Source of the DNA: JBEVJK01 sp963791325
Lineage (GTDB): Bacteria; Pseudomonadota; Alphaproteobacteria; Rhizobiales; Rhizobiaceae
Reading direction: 5' to 3'
Assembly: GCA_963791325.1 (NCBI GenBank)
Contig: CAWBRU010000010.1
Location: 78,793 to 142,792 of the forward strand
DNA: 64,000 bases
Below, piece after piece: positions 32,743 to 41,305 of this stretch (its first letter is position 1; the number at the start of each line of letters is the position of its first letter). The translations under genes were made by a program, and so were the position numbers. A model generated the notes under the pieces. It ran no database searches. It was not told where the DNA came from and worked only from the letters and a program-made list of their open reading frames with translations.

Positions 32743-33633
32743 ATGCAGCTGGACTTTCCCTTGGAATATGAAAGCCGGTCCATGAGGCTTCCCCATAACG
32801 ATCGAGATGCCGCTCTGGCTCCACAGCGGGTCGACGCCGAAGGTCGATTGGCAGTGGCCTCGCGCGGCGGCCAAACGCGGCTTCTGCGGCTCGGCCAGGA
32901 AGGTGCGGCCAAGATCCGTCTGCCGCGCGTGCCGGAGGGCGCCCCGCTCGAAGCGGTGCTGATCAACACGGCAGGCGGGCTGACCGGCGGTGATCGCCTC
33001 GCTTGGGCCGTCGATCTCGCCGCCGATGCCCGCGCGGTGGTGACCACGCAGGCTTGCGAAAAGATCTACCGCAGTGCCGGCGGCCTGGCCGAGGTGTCGG
33101 TGTCGAGCCGGCTGCGTCTCGGGCCGGCGGCTCGCCTAGCCTGGCTGCCGCAGGAGGCGATCGTGTTCGATGGTGCCCGGCTCGCCCGGCGGTTGGATGT
33201 CGAGCTTGCCGAAGGCGCCGAGGTGCTGGTCCTCGAAGCAGTGGTGTTCGGCCGGGCCGCAATGGGCGAACAGGTGGTCACGGCCGAGATCAGCGACCGC
33301 TGGGAGGTCCGCCGAGATGGCCGGCTCATCCACGCGGAGGCGTTTTCGATCGGCCCGGCCGTGCAGGCGACGCTGGAGCGTTCGGCGGTCGCTGCCGGCG
33401 CCGGTGCCGTCGCCTGCCTGCTGCTCGTCGCCGACCAGGCGCCGCAGTGCCTGGCGGCCGTGCGGGCGCTGATCGGCGCAAGCGGTGGCGCTTCGGCCTG
33501 GACCGTCGGCCGGACTGGCAAGCTTCTTGCGAGAGTGATAGCCAGGGACAGCTACGGCCTGCGCCAGCGGTTGGTGCCGTTGCTTGAACTGCTCAACGGC
33601 GAGGCAGCGCTGCCCAAAGTTTGGTCAATTTGA
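32743..33633 (+). CDS. ureD: Urease accessory protein UreD
   Basis: A 296-residue UreD/UreH, the scaffold that binds apo-urease with UreF and UreG during nickel insertion. Recognised parts are NTAGGLTGGDRLAWAVDL, ACEKIYRSAGG, WLPQEAIVFDGARLARR and VFGRAAMGE, all typical of the family. It opens the urease operon; ureA follows after 16 bp. The start is uncertain: ATG 32743 has no good ribosome-binding site, and ATG 32782 also fits. Confidence 0.93.
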   Translation: MQLDFPLEYESRSMRLPHNDRDAALAPQRVDAEGRLAVASRGGQTRLLRLGQEGAAKIRLPRVPEGAPLEAVLINTAGGLTGGDRLAWAVDLAADARAVVTTQACEKIYRSAGGLAEVSVSSRLRLGPAARLAWLPQEAIVFDGARLARRLDVELAEGAEVLVLEAVVFGRAAMGEQVVTAEISDRWEVRRDGRLIHAEAFSIGPAVQATLERSAVAAGAGAVACLLLVADQAPQCLAAVRALIGASGGASAWTVGRTGKLLARVIARDSYGLRQRLVPLLELLNGEAALPKVWSI

Positions 33634-33649
33634 ACTGCGGCGGGGGCCG

Positions 33650-33952
33650 ATGAATCTGACACCACGGGAAAAGGACAAGCTCTTGGTCGCCATGGCGGCC
33701 AGCGTCGCCCGGCGCAGGCTCGAGCGGGGCGTCAGGCTCAACCATCCGGAGGCCATCGCTTTGGTCACCGACTTCCTCGTCGAAGGCGCCCGCGACGGCC
33801 GGTCGGTCGCCGAGCTGATGGAAGCGGGCGCCCATGTGATCGGCCGCGACCAGGTCATGGAGGGCGTTGCCGAGATGATCCCCGACATTCAGGTCGAAGC
33901 CACCTTTCCGGATGGCACCAAGCTGGTCACGGTCCACCAGCCGATCCGCTGA
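33650..33952 (+). CDS. ureA: Urease gamma subunit
   Basis: A 100-residue UreA, the smallest structural subunit. It begins MNLTPREKDKLLVAMAASVA, contains LNHPEAIALVTDFLVEGARD and ends FPDGTKLVTVHQPI, matching the family throughout. Urease hydrolyses urea to ammonia and carbamate in the cytoplasm. The ATG is preceded by a G-rich ribosome-binding site, and ureB follows after 29 bp. Separate ureA and ureB genes are normal in proteobacteria. Confidence 0.97.
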   Translation: MNLTPREKDKLLVAMAASVARRRLERGVRLNHPEAIALVTDFLVEGARDGRSVAELMEAGAHVIGRDQVMEGVAEMIPDIQVEATFPDGTKLVTVHQPIR

Positions 33953-33981
33953 GACATTGCTCGATCCAAGGAGATTTCCCT

Positions 33982-34287
33982 TTGATTCCAGGCGAGATCA
34001 TCACCCGTGATGGAGAGATCGAGCTCAACCAGGGCGCGGAGCGAGTGACGCTGGAGGTCGCCAGCACCGGCGATCGGCCGATCCAGGTCGGCAGCCATTA
34101 CCACTTTTTCGAGACCAACCCGGCGCTTCGCTTCGATCGCGAGAAAGCCAGGGGAATGCGGCTCGACATTCCCGCCGGCACTGCGGTTCGCTTCGAGCCG
34201 GGGCAGCGGCGGGACGTCACCCTCGTGGCGTTGCGGGGTGCGCGCGAGGTCTATGGCTTCCAGGCCAAAGTGATGGGGAAGCTCTAA
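33982..34287 (+). CDS. ureB: Urease beta subunit
   Basis: A 101-residue UreB. It starts IPGEIITRDGEIELNQG after a TTG codon with AAGGAGA upstream, contains RPIQVGSHYHFFETNPAL and ends with the VYGFQAKVMGKL tail of the family. The TTG start is supported because the whole conserved N-terminus lies immediately after it. Its last four bases overlap the end of an opposing small gene. Confidence 0.97.
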   Translation: MIPGEIITRDGEIELNQGAERVTLEVASTGDRPIQVGSHYHFFETNPALRFDREKARGMRLDIPAGTAVRFEPGQRRDVTLVALRGAREVYGFQAKVMGKL

Positions 34288-34781
34288 TGGGCCGCGTTGC
34301 GATCGGCCGGCTTCGCCGCGGCGTAGATGGTCACCCGGTTCGGACCGGGGAATTCGACCGCCAGCACGTCGCGGGGCAGGATCCGGCGCGAATTGATGGC
34401 GTGGTAGAGCATGGCATTGCCGGCGAGCTCGTCGCGCAGCGTCGACAACTCACCGGCATGCTCCTTGACCTTCCTGTCGAGGGCCGGCGCGGGACCGCCT
34501 TCGGTGGCCGCCGCATCAGGCAGGAAGACGATGTCGACCCGGTCGAGCTTGGAGGCCTTGCGCACCGCCTCGATCGCCGCGCCGGTGTTGTCGATCGCGG
34601 CGGCGACCTTGGCCGCATCGGCGGCCGAGGAGGCCTGCTCCTCGGTAACCGGAGAGCCGACGATCCGCTCCGCCGCCGCCTTGCTCTCGACGCCTTGGGC
34701 CAGCGCGGGCAGCGGCCTCAAGGGCAGACCGGCCATAAAGGCCAGCACGATCGATGTCCGCAACGGGCGCGATTTCACCAT
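34284..34781 (-). CDS. Hypothetical exported protein inside the urease operon
   Basis: A 165-residue protein with a typical signal peptide: basic MVKSRPLRTS, a hydrophobic core, then ALPALAQ-type cleavage (LPALAQG near residue 30). The mature part is helical and Ala-rich, with LDRVDIVFLPDAAA and RDVLAVEFPGPNRVTIYAA; no family is recognised. A GTGGAG-type ribosome-binding site precedes the ATG. It lies opposite to ureB and ureC and just touches the ureB end. It has codon use like its neighbours, so it is likely a real gene. Confidence 0.65.
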   Translation of the reverse strand: MVKSRPLRTSIVLAFMAGLPLRPLPALAQGVESKAAAERIVGSPVTEEQASSAADAAKVAAAIDNTGAAIEAVRKASKLDRVDIVFLPDAAATEGGPAPALDRKVKEHAGELSTLRDELAGNAMLYHAINSRRILPRDVLAVEFPGPNRVTIYAAAKPADRNAAH

Positions 34782-34907
34782 CTCGCTCCACTCTCTATGA
34801 CACCGCCCTCCGGCAACGCCGGTTGGCGACGCCTGGAGGGGAACGCCGGGCGGCGGGGCGCAGTTCCGAGCCTGGCGGCGAGAGCGTCCGGGCCCCTGGC
34901 CGGGCGA

Positions 34908-35261
34908 TCATCCCGGCTTCTTGGTGATCAGCGTCAGCGAGCCGTCCTTGCCGAGGCTTGCGGCGACGACCATCTTCGAGGTCAGTCCCTTGGCTGCCAG
35001 CGCGGACTTGACCGGCGGGGCCGCATCGATCGAGTTGCGCAGCTTCTGCAGGTCGGCATCGCTGCGATGCGCGATGACATCGTTCACCTTGGCCTGCACT
35101 TCGGATGGCAGTTCCTTGATGTCGACGACGTTGATCGAATGGACCGTCGTCTGCGCGGGCGCATCGCCGCTTTGCGCGGGCGCCGGCTGCTGCTGCGCCG
35201 AGGCGCTGCCGGCGAGACCGGCGGCGAGGGCGGCTGCGAGCAGAATGGATTTTTTCGGCAT
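34908..35261 (-). CDS. Small hypothetical exported protein inside the urease operon
   Basis: A 117-residue protein with a clear signal peptide (MPKKSILLAAALAAGLAG, cleavage after SASA). A Gln/Pro/Ala linker and a short domain follow, with INVVDIKELPSEVQAKVNDV and ADLQKLRNSIDAAP. No family is recognised. GAAAGGATCCCGC precedes the ATG. It is read opposite to the urease genes between ureB and ureC. Its relation to urease is unknown; such small periplasmic proteins are common in rhizobial genomes. Confidence 0.65.
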   Translation of the reverse strand: MPKKSILLAAALAAGLAGSASAQQQPAPAQSGDAPAQTTVHSINVVDIKELPSEVQAKVNDVIAHRSDADLQKLRNSIDAAPPVKSALAAKGLTSKMVVAASLGKDGSLTLITKKPG

Positions 35262-35410
35262 GCGGGATCCTTTCGGTCAGGGAAGGCGAACGAGCCTCTC
35301 GGCGGAGGCAACCGACAGGCCGAATGGGCCGCCAAGCCGCCATCAGCAAGGCGATTCCGTGACCATTCAGAGGCAACTTTTGCAAACGGAGCCTGAGGGG
35401 GCGGAGATCC

Positions 35411-37120
35411 ATGGCGAAGATTAGCCGGCTAGCTTATGCCCACATGTTCGGTCCGACGACCGGCGACCGGGTAAGGCTCGCCGATACCGAGCTGTTCATC
35501 GAGGTCGAGAAGGACCTGACCGTCTATGGTGAAGAGGTGAAGTTCGGTGGCGGCAAGGTCATCCGCGACGGCATGGGGCAAAGCCAGATGAGCCGTGCCG
35601 CCGGAGCGCTCGACACCGTCATCACCAACGCTCTGATCGTCGACGCGGGCGGCATCTACAAGGCCGATGTCGGGCTCCGCGACGGCCGCATCGCCGGCAT
35701 CGGCAAGGCCGGCAATCCCGACACCCAGCCGGGGGTGGATCTGGTGATCGGGCCGGGGACGGAGGCGATCGCCGGCGAGGGCAAGATCCTTACGGCCGGC
35801 GGCATGGATGCGCACATCCATTTCATCTGCCCGCAGCAGATCGAAGAGGCGCTGATGGCCGGCATCACCACGATGCTGGGCGGCGGCACCGGCCCTGCCC
35901 ACGGCACGTTCGCCACCACCTGTACCCCCGGTCCATGGCACCTCGCCCGGATGATCGAAAGCTTCGACGCGTTCGCCATGAATATCGGCCTTTCAGGCAA
36001 GGGCAACGCCTCCTTGCCCGCCGCGCTCGAGGAGATGGTTCTCGGCGGCGCCTGCGCGCTGAAGCTGCACGAGGATTGGGGTACGACACCGGCGGCGATC
36101 GACTGTTGTCTCACCGTTGCCGACCAGTACGACGTCCAGGTGATGATCCACACCGACACGTTGAACGAGAGCGGCTTCGTCGAGGACACGGTGCGCGCCA
36201 TCGCCGGACGCACCATTCATGCGTTCCACACAGAAGGCGCCGGCGGCGGCCACGCCCCCGACATCATCAAGGTCTGCGGCCTGCCGCATGTCATCCCGTC
36301 GTCGACCAACCCGACCCGCCCTTATACGGTCAACACCATCGCCGAGCATCTCGACATGCTGATGGTCTGCCATCATCTGTCGCCGGAAATCCCCGAGGAC
36401 ATCGCCTTCGCCGAAAGCCGCATCCGCAAGGAGACCATCGCCGCCGAGGACATCCTGCACGACCTCGGCGCATTCTCGATCATCTCCTCGGACAGCCAGG
36501 CGATGGGCCGGGTCGGCGAGGTGCTGATCCGCACCTGGCAGACCGCCGACAAGATGAAGCGGCAGCGCGGCCGGCTGCCCGAGGAGTCCGGCGACAACGA
36601 CAATTTCCGCGTCCGCCGCTACATCGCCAAATACACCATCAACCCGGCCATCGCGCACGGTCTGGCGCACGAGATCGGCTCCGTCGAGGTTAGCAAGCGC
36701 GCCGACCTGGTGCTCTGGAATCCGGCCTTCTTCGGCATCAAGCCGGACTGCGTGCTGATCGGCGGCACCATCGCGGCGGCGCCGATGGGCGACCCCAATG
36801 CGTCGATCCCGACGCCACAGCCCGTCCACTATCGGCCGATGTTCGGCGCCTATGGCAAGGCCCGCACCAACAGCTCCGTGACGTTCGTGTCCCGGGCCGC
36901 GCTCGACGGCGGCTTGCGCCGGCGGCTCGGCGTGGCCAAGGATCTGGTGGCAGTGCAAAACACGCGCGGCGGCATCGGCAAGCGTTCGATGGTGCTCAAC
37001 GACGCGACGCCCCATGTCGAGGTCGATCCCGAGACCTACGAGGTGCGCGCCGACGGCGAGCTGCTGACCTGCCCGCCCGCAACCGAGCTGCCGATGGCGC
37101 AGCGCTATTTCCTGTTCTGA
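35411..37120 (+). CDS. ureC: Urease alpha (catalytic) subunit
   Basis: A 569-residue UreC with the di-nickel active site. It opens with YAHMFGPTTGDRVRLADTEL. HIHFICPQQ supplies two nickel histidines, Lys218 in LKLHEDWGTTP is the carbamylated bridging lysine, and HTEGAGGGHAPDIIK supplies further ligands. The flap is around MVCHHLSPEIPEDIAFAESR with the catalytic histidine, and SSDSQAMGR gives the last aspartate ligand. Length and all ligands are normal. It is separated from ureB by about 1.1 kb holding two opposing genes, then is followed by ureE, F and G. Confidence 0.98.
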   Translation: MAKISRLAYAHMFGPTTGDRVRLADTELFIEVEKDLTVYGEEVKFGGGKVIRDGMGQSQMSRAAGALDTVITNALIVDAGGIYKADVGLRDGRIAGIGKAGNPDTQPGVDLVIGPGTEAIAGEGKILTAGGMDAHIHFICPQQIEEALMAGITTMLGGGTGPAHGTFATTCTPGPWHLARMIESFDAFAMNIGLSGKGNASLPAALEEMVLGGACALKLHEDWGTTPAAIDCCLTVADQYDVQVMIHTDTLNESGFVEDTVRAIAGRTIHAFHTEGAGGGHAPDIIKVCGLPHVIPSSTNPTRPYTVNTIAEHLDMLMVCHHLSPEIPEDIAFAESRIRKETIAAEDILHDLGAFSIISSDSQAMGRVGEVLIRTWQTADKMKRQRGRLPEESGDNDNFRVRRYIAKYTINPAIAHGLAHEIGSVEVSKRADLVLWNPAFFGIKPDCVLIGGTIAAAPMGDPNASIPTPQPVHYRPMFGAYGKARTNSSVTFVSRAALDGGLRRRLGVAKDLVAVQNTRGGIGKRSMVLNDATPHVEVDPETYEVRADGELLTCPPATELPMAQRYFLF

Positions 37121-37134
37121 GGGAGGTATCCGCG

Positions 37135-37632
37135 ATGCTCCGCGCCACCGCCTATCTGCGTGCCGCCGCGGCTGCCGCAGCGCCCGGCCGGCGCGAGCCC
37201 TTCGACCACGCGGTCCTTGAAAGCGACGAGCGCCACATGCGCCGCCGTGTCATCCAGCTCGCCGGCGGCGAGCGGCTGTTCGTCGACCTGGCAGAGCCGG
37301 TCGCGCTCGATCACCGTGACATCCTGGTGCTCGACGATGGCCGCCACGCCGAGATCATTGCGGCCGAGGAGACGCTGTACGAGGTGCGCGGCGACGACGC
37401 CCGTCACCTCACCGAACTCGCCTGGCACATCGGCAACCGTCACCTGCCGGCGGCAATCGAGCCCGGCCGCCTGCTGATCCGCCGCGACCCGGTGATCCGC
37501 ACCATGCTCGAAGGGCTGGGTGCCGTAATCGCGGAGACCCGTGAGATCTTTCAACCGGCGCGTGGCGCCTATGGTGGCAGCCACCCAGCACACGGCCGTT
37601 CCGGCGATCATGGACACCATCACCACAGTTGA
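37135..37632 (+). CDS. ureE: Urease accessory nickel chaperone UreE
   Basis: A 165-residue metallochaperone that delivers nickel to the urease activation complex. The N-terminal peptide-binding domain precedes the metal-binding domain with LTELAWHIGNRHLPAAIE, whose histidine binds nickel. The C-terminus ends in a His-rich tail (GDHGHHHHS) that stores metal. GGGAGG lies upstream of the ATG. The 3' end overlaps ureF by 23 bp. Confidence 0.95.
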   Translation: MLRATAYLRAAAAAAAPGRREPFDHAVLESDERHMRRRVIQLAGGERLFVDLAEPVALDHRDILVLDDGRHAEIIAAEETLYEVRGDDARHLTELAWHIGNRHLPAAIEPGRLLIRRDPVIRTMLEGLGAVIAETREIFQPARGAYGGSHPAHGRSGDHGHHHHS

Positions 37633-38296
37633 AGGTCCGGGCGCTCCGGCGCTGCTGCGCCTGCTTGCCTGGACCTCGCCCAGCTTCCCCACCGGCGGCT
37701 TCAGTTACAGCCACGGGCTGGAGCGGGCCGTGCATGAACGCCGGCTTGCGGACGTAGACGCCCTCCAGGACTGGATCGCTCAGCTGCTCGAATTCGGCTC
37801 GGGGTGGAACGACGCCGTGCTGCTTGCCGCGGCCTGGCGCCGGGCCGCCGAGCCCGCCGCGCTGCAGGCGATTGCCGAGCGGGCCGAGGCGCTGTGCGGC
37901 AGCCTGGAGCGACATCGCGAATCGCTGCTGCAGGGCACTGCTTTCCACGCGGCGGCCCGGGCCTGGAGCAGGGATCTGCCGGGGGGATTACCGGCTTCAT
38001 GCGCCTATCCGGTGGCCTTCGGCGCCGTCGGCGCCGCGCATGGCGTGCCGCTCATGCCCGCGCTGATCGCCTATCTGCAGGTCTTCGCCTCCAACCTTCT
38101 GCAGGCCGGCATCCGCCTTGGCGTCACCGGCCAGAGCGGGGCACTGACGGCGCTCGCCCGGCTTGAAACTGTCATACTCGCTACGGTCGTCCGCGCCGAG
38201 GCGAGCACGCTCGACAGCCTCGGCACGGCCACGCTTCTGGCGGAGATCATCGCCATGCGCCACGAAACCCAGGCAACGAGGCTGTTCCGCTCATGA
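37610..38296 (+). CDS. ureF: Urease accessory protein UreF
   Basis: A 228-residue all-helical UreF that checks and aids GTP-dependent nickel insertion with UreD and UreG. LLRLLAWTSPSFPTGGFSYS and HGLERAV at the N-terminus and SNLLQAGIRLGVTGQSGAL near the C-terminus are family hallmarks. I choose ATG 37610; an upstream in-frame ATG at 37541 lies inside ureE and adds non-conserved residues. The stop overlaps the ureG ATG as ATGA. Confidence 0.93.
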   Translation: MDTITTVEGPGAPALLRLLAWTSPSFPTGGFSYSHGLERAVHERRLADVDALQDWIAQLLEFGSGWNDAVLLAAAWRRAAEPAALQAIAERAEALCGSLERHRESLLQGTAFHAAARAWSRDLPGGLPASCAYPVAFGAVGAAHGVPLMPALIAYLQVFASNLLQAGIRLGVTGQSGALTALARLETVILATVVRAEASTLDSLGTATLLAEIIAMRHETQATRLFRS

Positions 38297-38921
38297 CAAG
38301 CCACCATGGACCCCTGAGGGTCGGGATCGGCGGTCCCGTCGGCTCCGGCAAGACGACGCTCACGGAGAAGCTCTGCAAGGCGCTCAGCCGGCGGTTCTCG
38401 ATCGCCGTGGTGACCAACGACATCTACACCAAGGAAGACGCGCTGATGCTGGCCCGGCTGCAAGCCTTGCCGGAGGAGCGGATCGTCGGGGTGGAGACGG
38501 GGGCTGCCCGCATACCGCGATCCGCGAAGACGCCTCGATCAACCTGCAGGCGATCGCCGAGCTCGAGCGCCGCTTCCCGGACCTCGACATCGTGTTCATC
38601 GAATCCGGCGGCGACAATCTCGCCGCAACGTTCTCGCCCGACCTTGCGGACCTCACCCTTTATGTCATTTCGGTGTGCCAAGGCGGCGACATTCCGCGCA
38701 AGGGCGGACCGGGCATCACCCGGTCCGACTATCTGGTGATCAACAAGGCCGACTTGGCCCCCTACGTCGCGGTCGACCTCGACGAAATGCGCCGCGACGC
38801 AGCTCGGACGCGCGGAGCCCGTCCCTTCGGCTTCACCGATTTGTCGCGCGGCAAGGGCGTTGACGAGATCGTCGCCTTCCTCGCCGAAACCGGCGGGCTG
38901 GCCTGGACCAACCCGGTGTGA
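38293..38921 (+). pseudogene. ureG: Urease GTPase UreG, one-base frameshift in a G run
   Basis: The N-terminal frame gives RVGIGGPVGSGKTTLTEKLC (P-loop) and VVTNDIYTKEDALMLARL. After GVETG the expected GCPHTAIREDASINLQAIAE is found only in the next frame and continues to SGGDNLAATFSPDLADLTLY and LVINKADLAPYVAVDL. The break is in a run of five G at 38499-38503. Adding one G restores the normal GVETGGCPHTAIRED, whose Cys-Pro-His binds nickel, and a 209-residue protein. A homopolymer miscall is the likely cause. If real, the urease would lack its activation GTPase. Confidence 0.88.
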
Positions 38922-38944
38922 TGGCTCTAAGCCGTTGTTTTTCC

Positions 38945-38987
38945 GCAATTCCAAACGGAAAAACCGTTTCACTTTCCCTGGAATTGC
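38945..38987. repeat. Nested palindrome between ureG and the catabolic operon
   Basis: GCAATTCCA (38945-38953) and TGGAATTGC (38979-38987) form a perfect outer 9-bp inverted repeat. Inside it AAACGG and CCGTTT (38953-38958 and 38964-38969) form another. The inner AAACGGAAAAACCGTTTCAC resembles the core of dispersed Rhizobiales palindromic repeats. Sitting between two convergent genes it may also act as a bidirectional terminator. Confidence 0.6.
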
Positions 38988-38995
38988 CCGGCCGG

Positions 38996-40174
38996 CTAAA
39001 GCGATAGCGGCACCCAGGCCGCGTTCTTGCGCGAGGAGCGAACGCAGGCGTCGACGAAGGCCACGCCTTCGACCCCGTCGGCAACGGTCGGGAACAGCAC
39101 ATCCCGAGGTGGCTTCGCCGATTTGCGCCGGGCGGCGCGGATCGCCCGGGCCGCTTCGGCATAAATGTTGGCGAAGCCTTCGAGATAGCCTTCCGGATGG
39201 CCGGGCGGTACGCGGGATACCCGCGCGGCGGCGGCCCCGGCGCCGGCTCCGGCGCGGGTGATCAGCTGCTTGGGCTGGCCGAACGGCGTGTACCAGAGAT
39301 AGTTGGGGTCGGCCTGCACCCATTCGATCCCGCCCTTGGTGCCGTAAACGCGCAGCTTGAGCCCGTTCTCGTTTCCCGGGGCCACTTGGCTCGCCCAGAT
39401 CATGCCGCGCCCGCCACCTTTGAAGCGCAAAAGGATGTTGGCATTGTCGTCGAGCACGCGTCCCTTGCCGAAGGCGCTGAGATCGGCCGCAAGGGCCTCG
39501 AGCTCCAGGCCGGAGACGAAGCGGGCGAGGTTGTAGGCGTGCGTGCCGATATCGCCCGTCGAGCCGCCGGCACCCGAGCGCTTGGGATCGACCCGCCAGG
39601 CCGCCTGCTTGTGGCCGGTGGTTTCGATCTCCTCGGTCAGCCAATCCTGCGGATATTCGGCCTGCACCAGCCGCAGCGTTCCAAGCTGGCCCTTGGCGAC
39701 CATCTCGCGCGCCTGGCGGATCATCGGATAGCCGGTGTAATTGTGGGTGAGCACGAACACCTTTCCGGTCCTGGCGACCAGCGCGGCGAGCTTCTTGGCG
39801 TCGGCCAAAGTGGCGGTCAGCGGCTTGTCGCAAATGACGTGGATGCCGGCCTCGAGGAAGGCCTTGGCCGCGGGGAAGTGCGTGTCGTTGGGCGTTACGA
39901 TGGCGACCGCCTCGATGCCGTCCGGACGCGCCGCTTCGGCCTTCGCCATTTCTTGGAACGAGCCGTAGCTGCGGTCGTCGGCCAGGCCGAGCTCCTGCGC
40001 CGACGCCTTGGCCCGTGCCGGGTCTGACGACAGCGCGCCGGCGACCAGCTCGAACTCGCCGTCCATGCGGGCCGCGATCCGGTGAACCGCGCCGATGAAA
40101 GCGCCTTGCCCGCCTCCCACCATGCCGTAGCGGATCCGTCCCTCCCGGCGTTCCGTCCTGCCTTGAATCGCCAC
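38996..40174 (-). CDS. Gfo/Idh/MocA-family sugar oxidoreductase
   Basis: A 392-residue NAD(P)-dependent dehydrogenase. The Rossmann start is RYGMVGGGQGAFIGAVHR. IVTPNDTHFPAAKAFLEAGI and HVICDKPLTATLADAKKLA give the EKP-like motif (here DKP) with the catalytic lysine. The C-terminal domain has GGSTGDIGTHAYNLARFVSG, where Asp and His are the usual catalytic pair. GTG 40174 has a good AGGGAGG upstream. It follows the TIM-barrel gene by 45 bp. Members oxidise inositols or sugars, including C3 of glycosides; substrate here is unknown. Confidence 0.9.
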   Translation of the reverse strand: MAIQGRTERREGRIRYGMVGGGQGAFIGAVHRIAARMDGEFELVAGALSSDPARAKASAQELGLADDRSYGSFQEMAKAEAARPDGIEAVAIVTPNDTHFPAAKAFLEAGIHVICDKPLTATLADAKKLAALVARTGKVFVLTHNYTGYPMIRQAREMVAKGQLGTLRLVQAEYPQDWLTEEIETTGHKQAAWRVDPKRSGAGGSTGDIGTHAYNLARFVSGLELEALAADLSAFGKGRVLDDNANILLRFKGGGRGMIWASQVAPGNENGLKLRVYGTKGGIEWVQADPNYLWYTPFGQPKQLITRAGAGAGAAAARVSRVPPGHPEGYLEGFANIYAEAARAIRAARRKSAKPPRDVLFPTVADGVEGVAFVDACVRSSRKNAAWVPLSL

Positions 40175-40219
40175 CTCTTGCCTCCCTCTCTGATCGTGCA
40201 GCCTGTGCGTGGGGCGCGC

Positions 40220-41275
40220 CTAGAAGCCCATTGTAGCGCGCAGCTTTGCCGTGTCGGTCGTCCCGCCGGCAAAATCGTCGAAGGCTTTTTCCGTGACGCG
40301 GATGATGTGGTGCTGGATGAACGGCGCGCCTTCGGCCGCTCCGTCCTCCGGGTGCTTCAGGCAGCACTCCCATTCGAGTACCGCCCAGCTGTCGTAGTCG
40401 TATTGCGCCAGCTTGGAGAAGATGCCGCCGAAGTCGACCTGACCGTCGCCCAGCGAGCGGAAGCGGCCGGCCCGGTTGGTCCAGCCCTGATAGCCGGAAT
40501 AGACGCCCTGCCGGCCGGTCGGGTTGAACTCCGCATCCTTGACGTGAAAAGCCCTGATCCGGTCGTGATAGATGTCGATGAAGGCGAGATAGTCGAGCTG
40601 CTGCAGCAGGAAGTGCGACGGGTCGTAGTTGATGGCGCAGCGGGGATGATCGCCGACGGCGGCCAGAAACATCTCGAATGTCGCGCCGTCGAACACGTCC
40701 TCGCCCGGATGGATCTCGTAGCCGATATCGACGCCGGCCTCCTCATAGGCATCGAGGATCGGGCGCCAGCGCCGCCCGAGTTCGGCAAAAGCCTCTTCGA
40801 TCAAGCCGGCGGGCCGCTGCGGCCACGGATAGAGGTAAGGGAAAGCGAGCGCCCCGCTGAACGACACGGTCACGTCGAGCCCGAGATTGCGCGACGCCTT
40901 GGCGCCGGCCAGCACCTGGTCGACCGCCCATTCCTGACGGGCCTTGGGGTTGTTGTGGACCGCCGGCGGGGCGAACCCGTCGAATTGGCTGTCATAGGCC
41001 GGGTGAACGGCGACCAGCTGGCCTTGCAGATGGGTGGAGAGCTCGGTGATCTCGACGCCGGCATCGGCGCAGACGCCTTTCACGTCGTCGCAATAGTCCT
41101 TCGAACCTGCCGCCTTCTTCAAATCGAACAGGCGGCCATCCCAGGTCGGGATCTGCACGCCCTTGTAGCCGAGGCCGGCCGCCCAGGACGCAATGCTCGA
41201 CAGCGAATTGAACGGTGCCTGGTCTCCGGCAAACTGCGCCAGGAAAATCGCCGGCCCCTTCATCGTCTTTGCCAT
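40220..41275 (-). CDS. Sugar phosphate isomerase/epimerase-family TIM-barrel protein
   Basis: A 351-residue AP-endonuclease-2-fold TIM barrel (IolE/IolH relatives). Metal-ligand motifs are IGYEIHPGEDVFDG, INYDPSHFLLQ, IRAFHVKDAEF and AVLEWECCLKHPEDG, which supply the Glu-Asp-His-Glu set. The wide family includes isomerases, epimerases, dehydratases and the lyases that cleave 3-keto-glycosides. It stands directly upstream of a Gfo/Idh/MocA gene, the usual partner in such pathways. ATG 41275 with GGGAGG upstream is preferred to a GTG three codons earlier. Confidence 0.88.
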   Translation of the reverse strand: MAKTMKGPAIFLAQFAGDQAPFNSLSSIASWAAGLGYKGVQIPTWDGRLFDLKKAAGSKDYCDDVKGVCADAGVEITELSTHLQGQLVAVHPAYDSQFDGFAPPAVHNNPKARQEWAVDQVLAGAKASRNLGLDVTVSFSGALAFPYLYPWPQRPAGLIEEAFAELGRRWRPILDAYEEAGVDIGYEIHPGEDVFDGATFEMFLAAVGDHPRCAINYDPSHFLLQQLDYLAFIDIYHDRIRAFHVKDAEFNPTGRQGVYSGYQGWTNRAGRFRSLGDGQVDFGGIFSKLAQYDYDSWAVLEWECCLKHPEDGAAEGAPFIQHHIIRVTEKAFDDFAGGTTDTAKLRATMGF

Positions 41276-41305
41276 TTGTCTCACCCTCCCGATTTTGTCG
41301 TTGGC

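Noticed and set aside
37541..37609. Longer UreF starting at ATG 37541
   Set aside because: The extra residues lie inside ureE, are not conserved in UreF, and ATG 37610 begins right before the family N-terminus.
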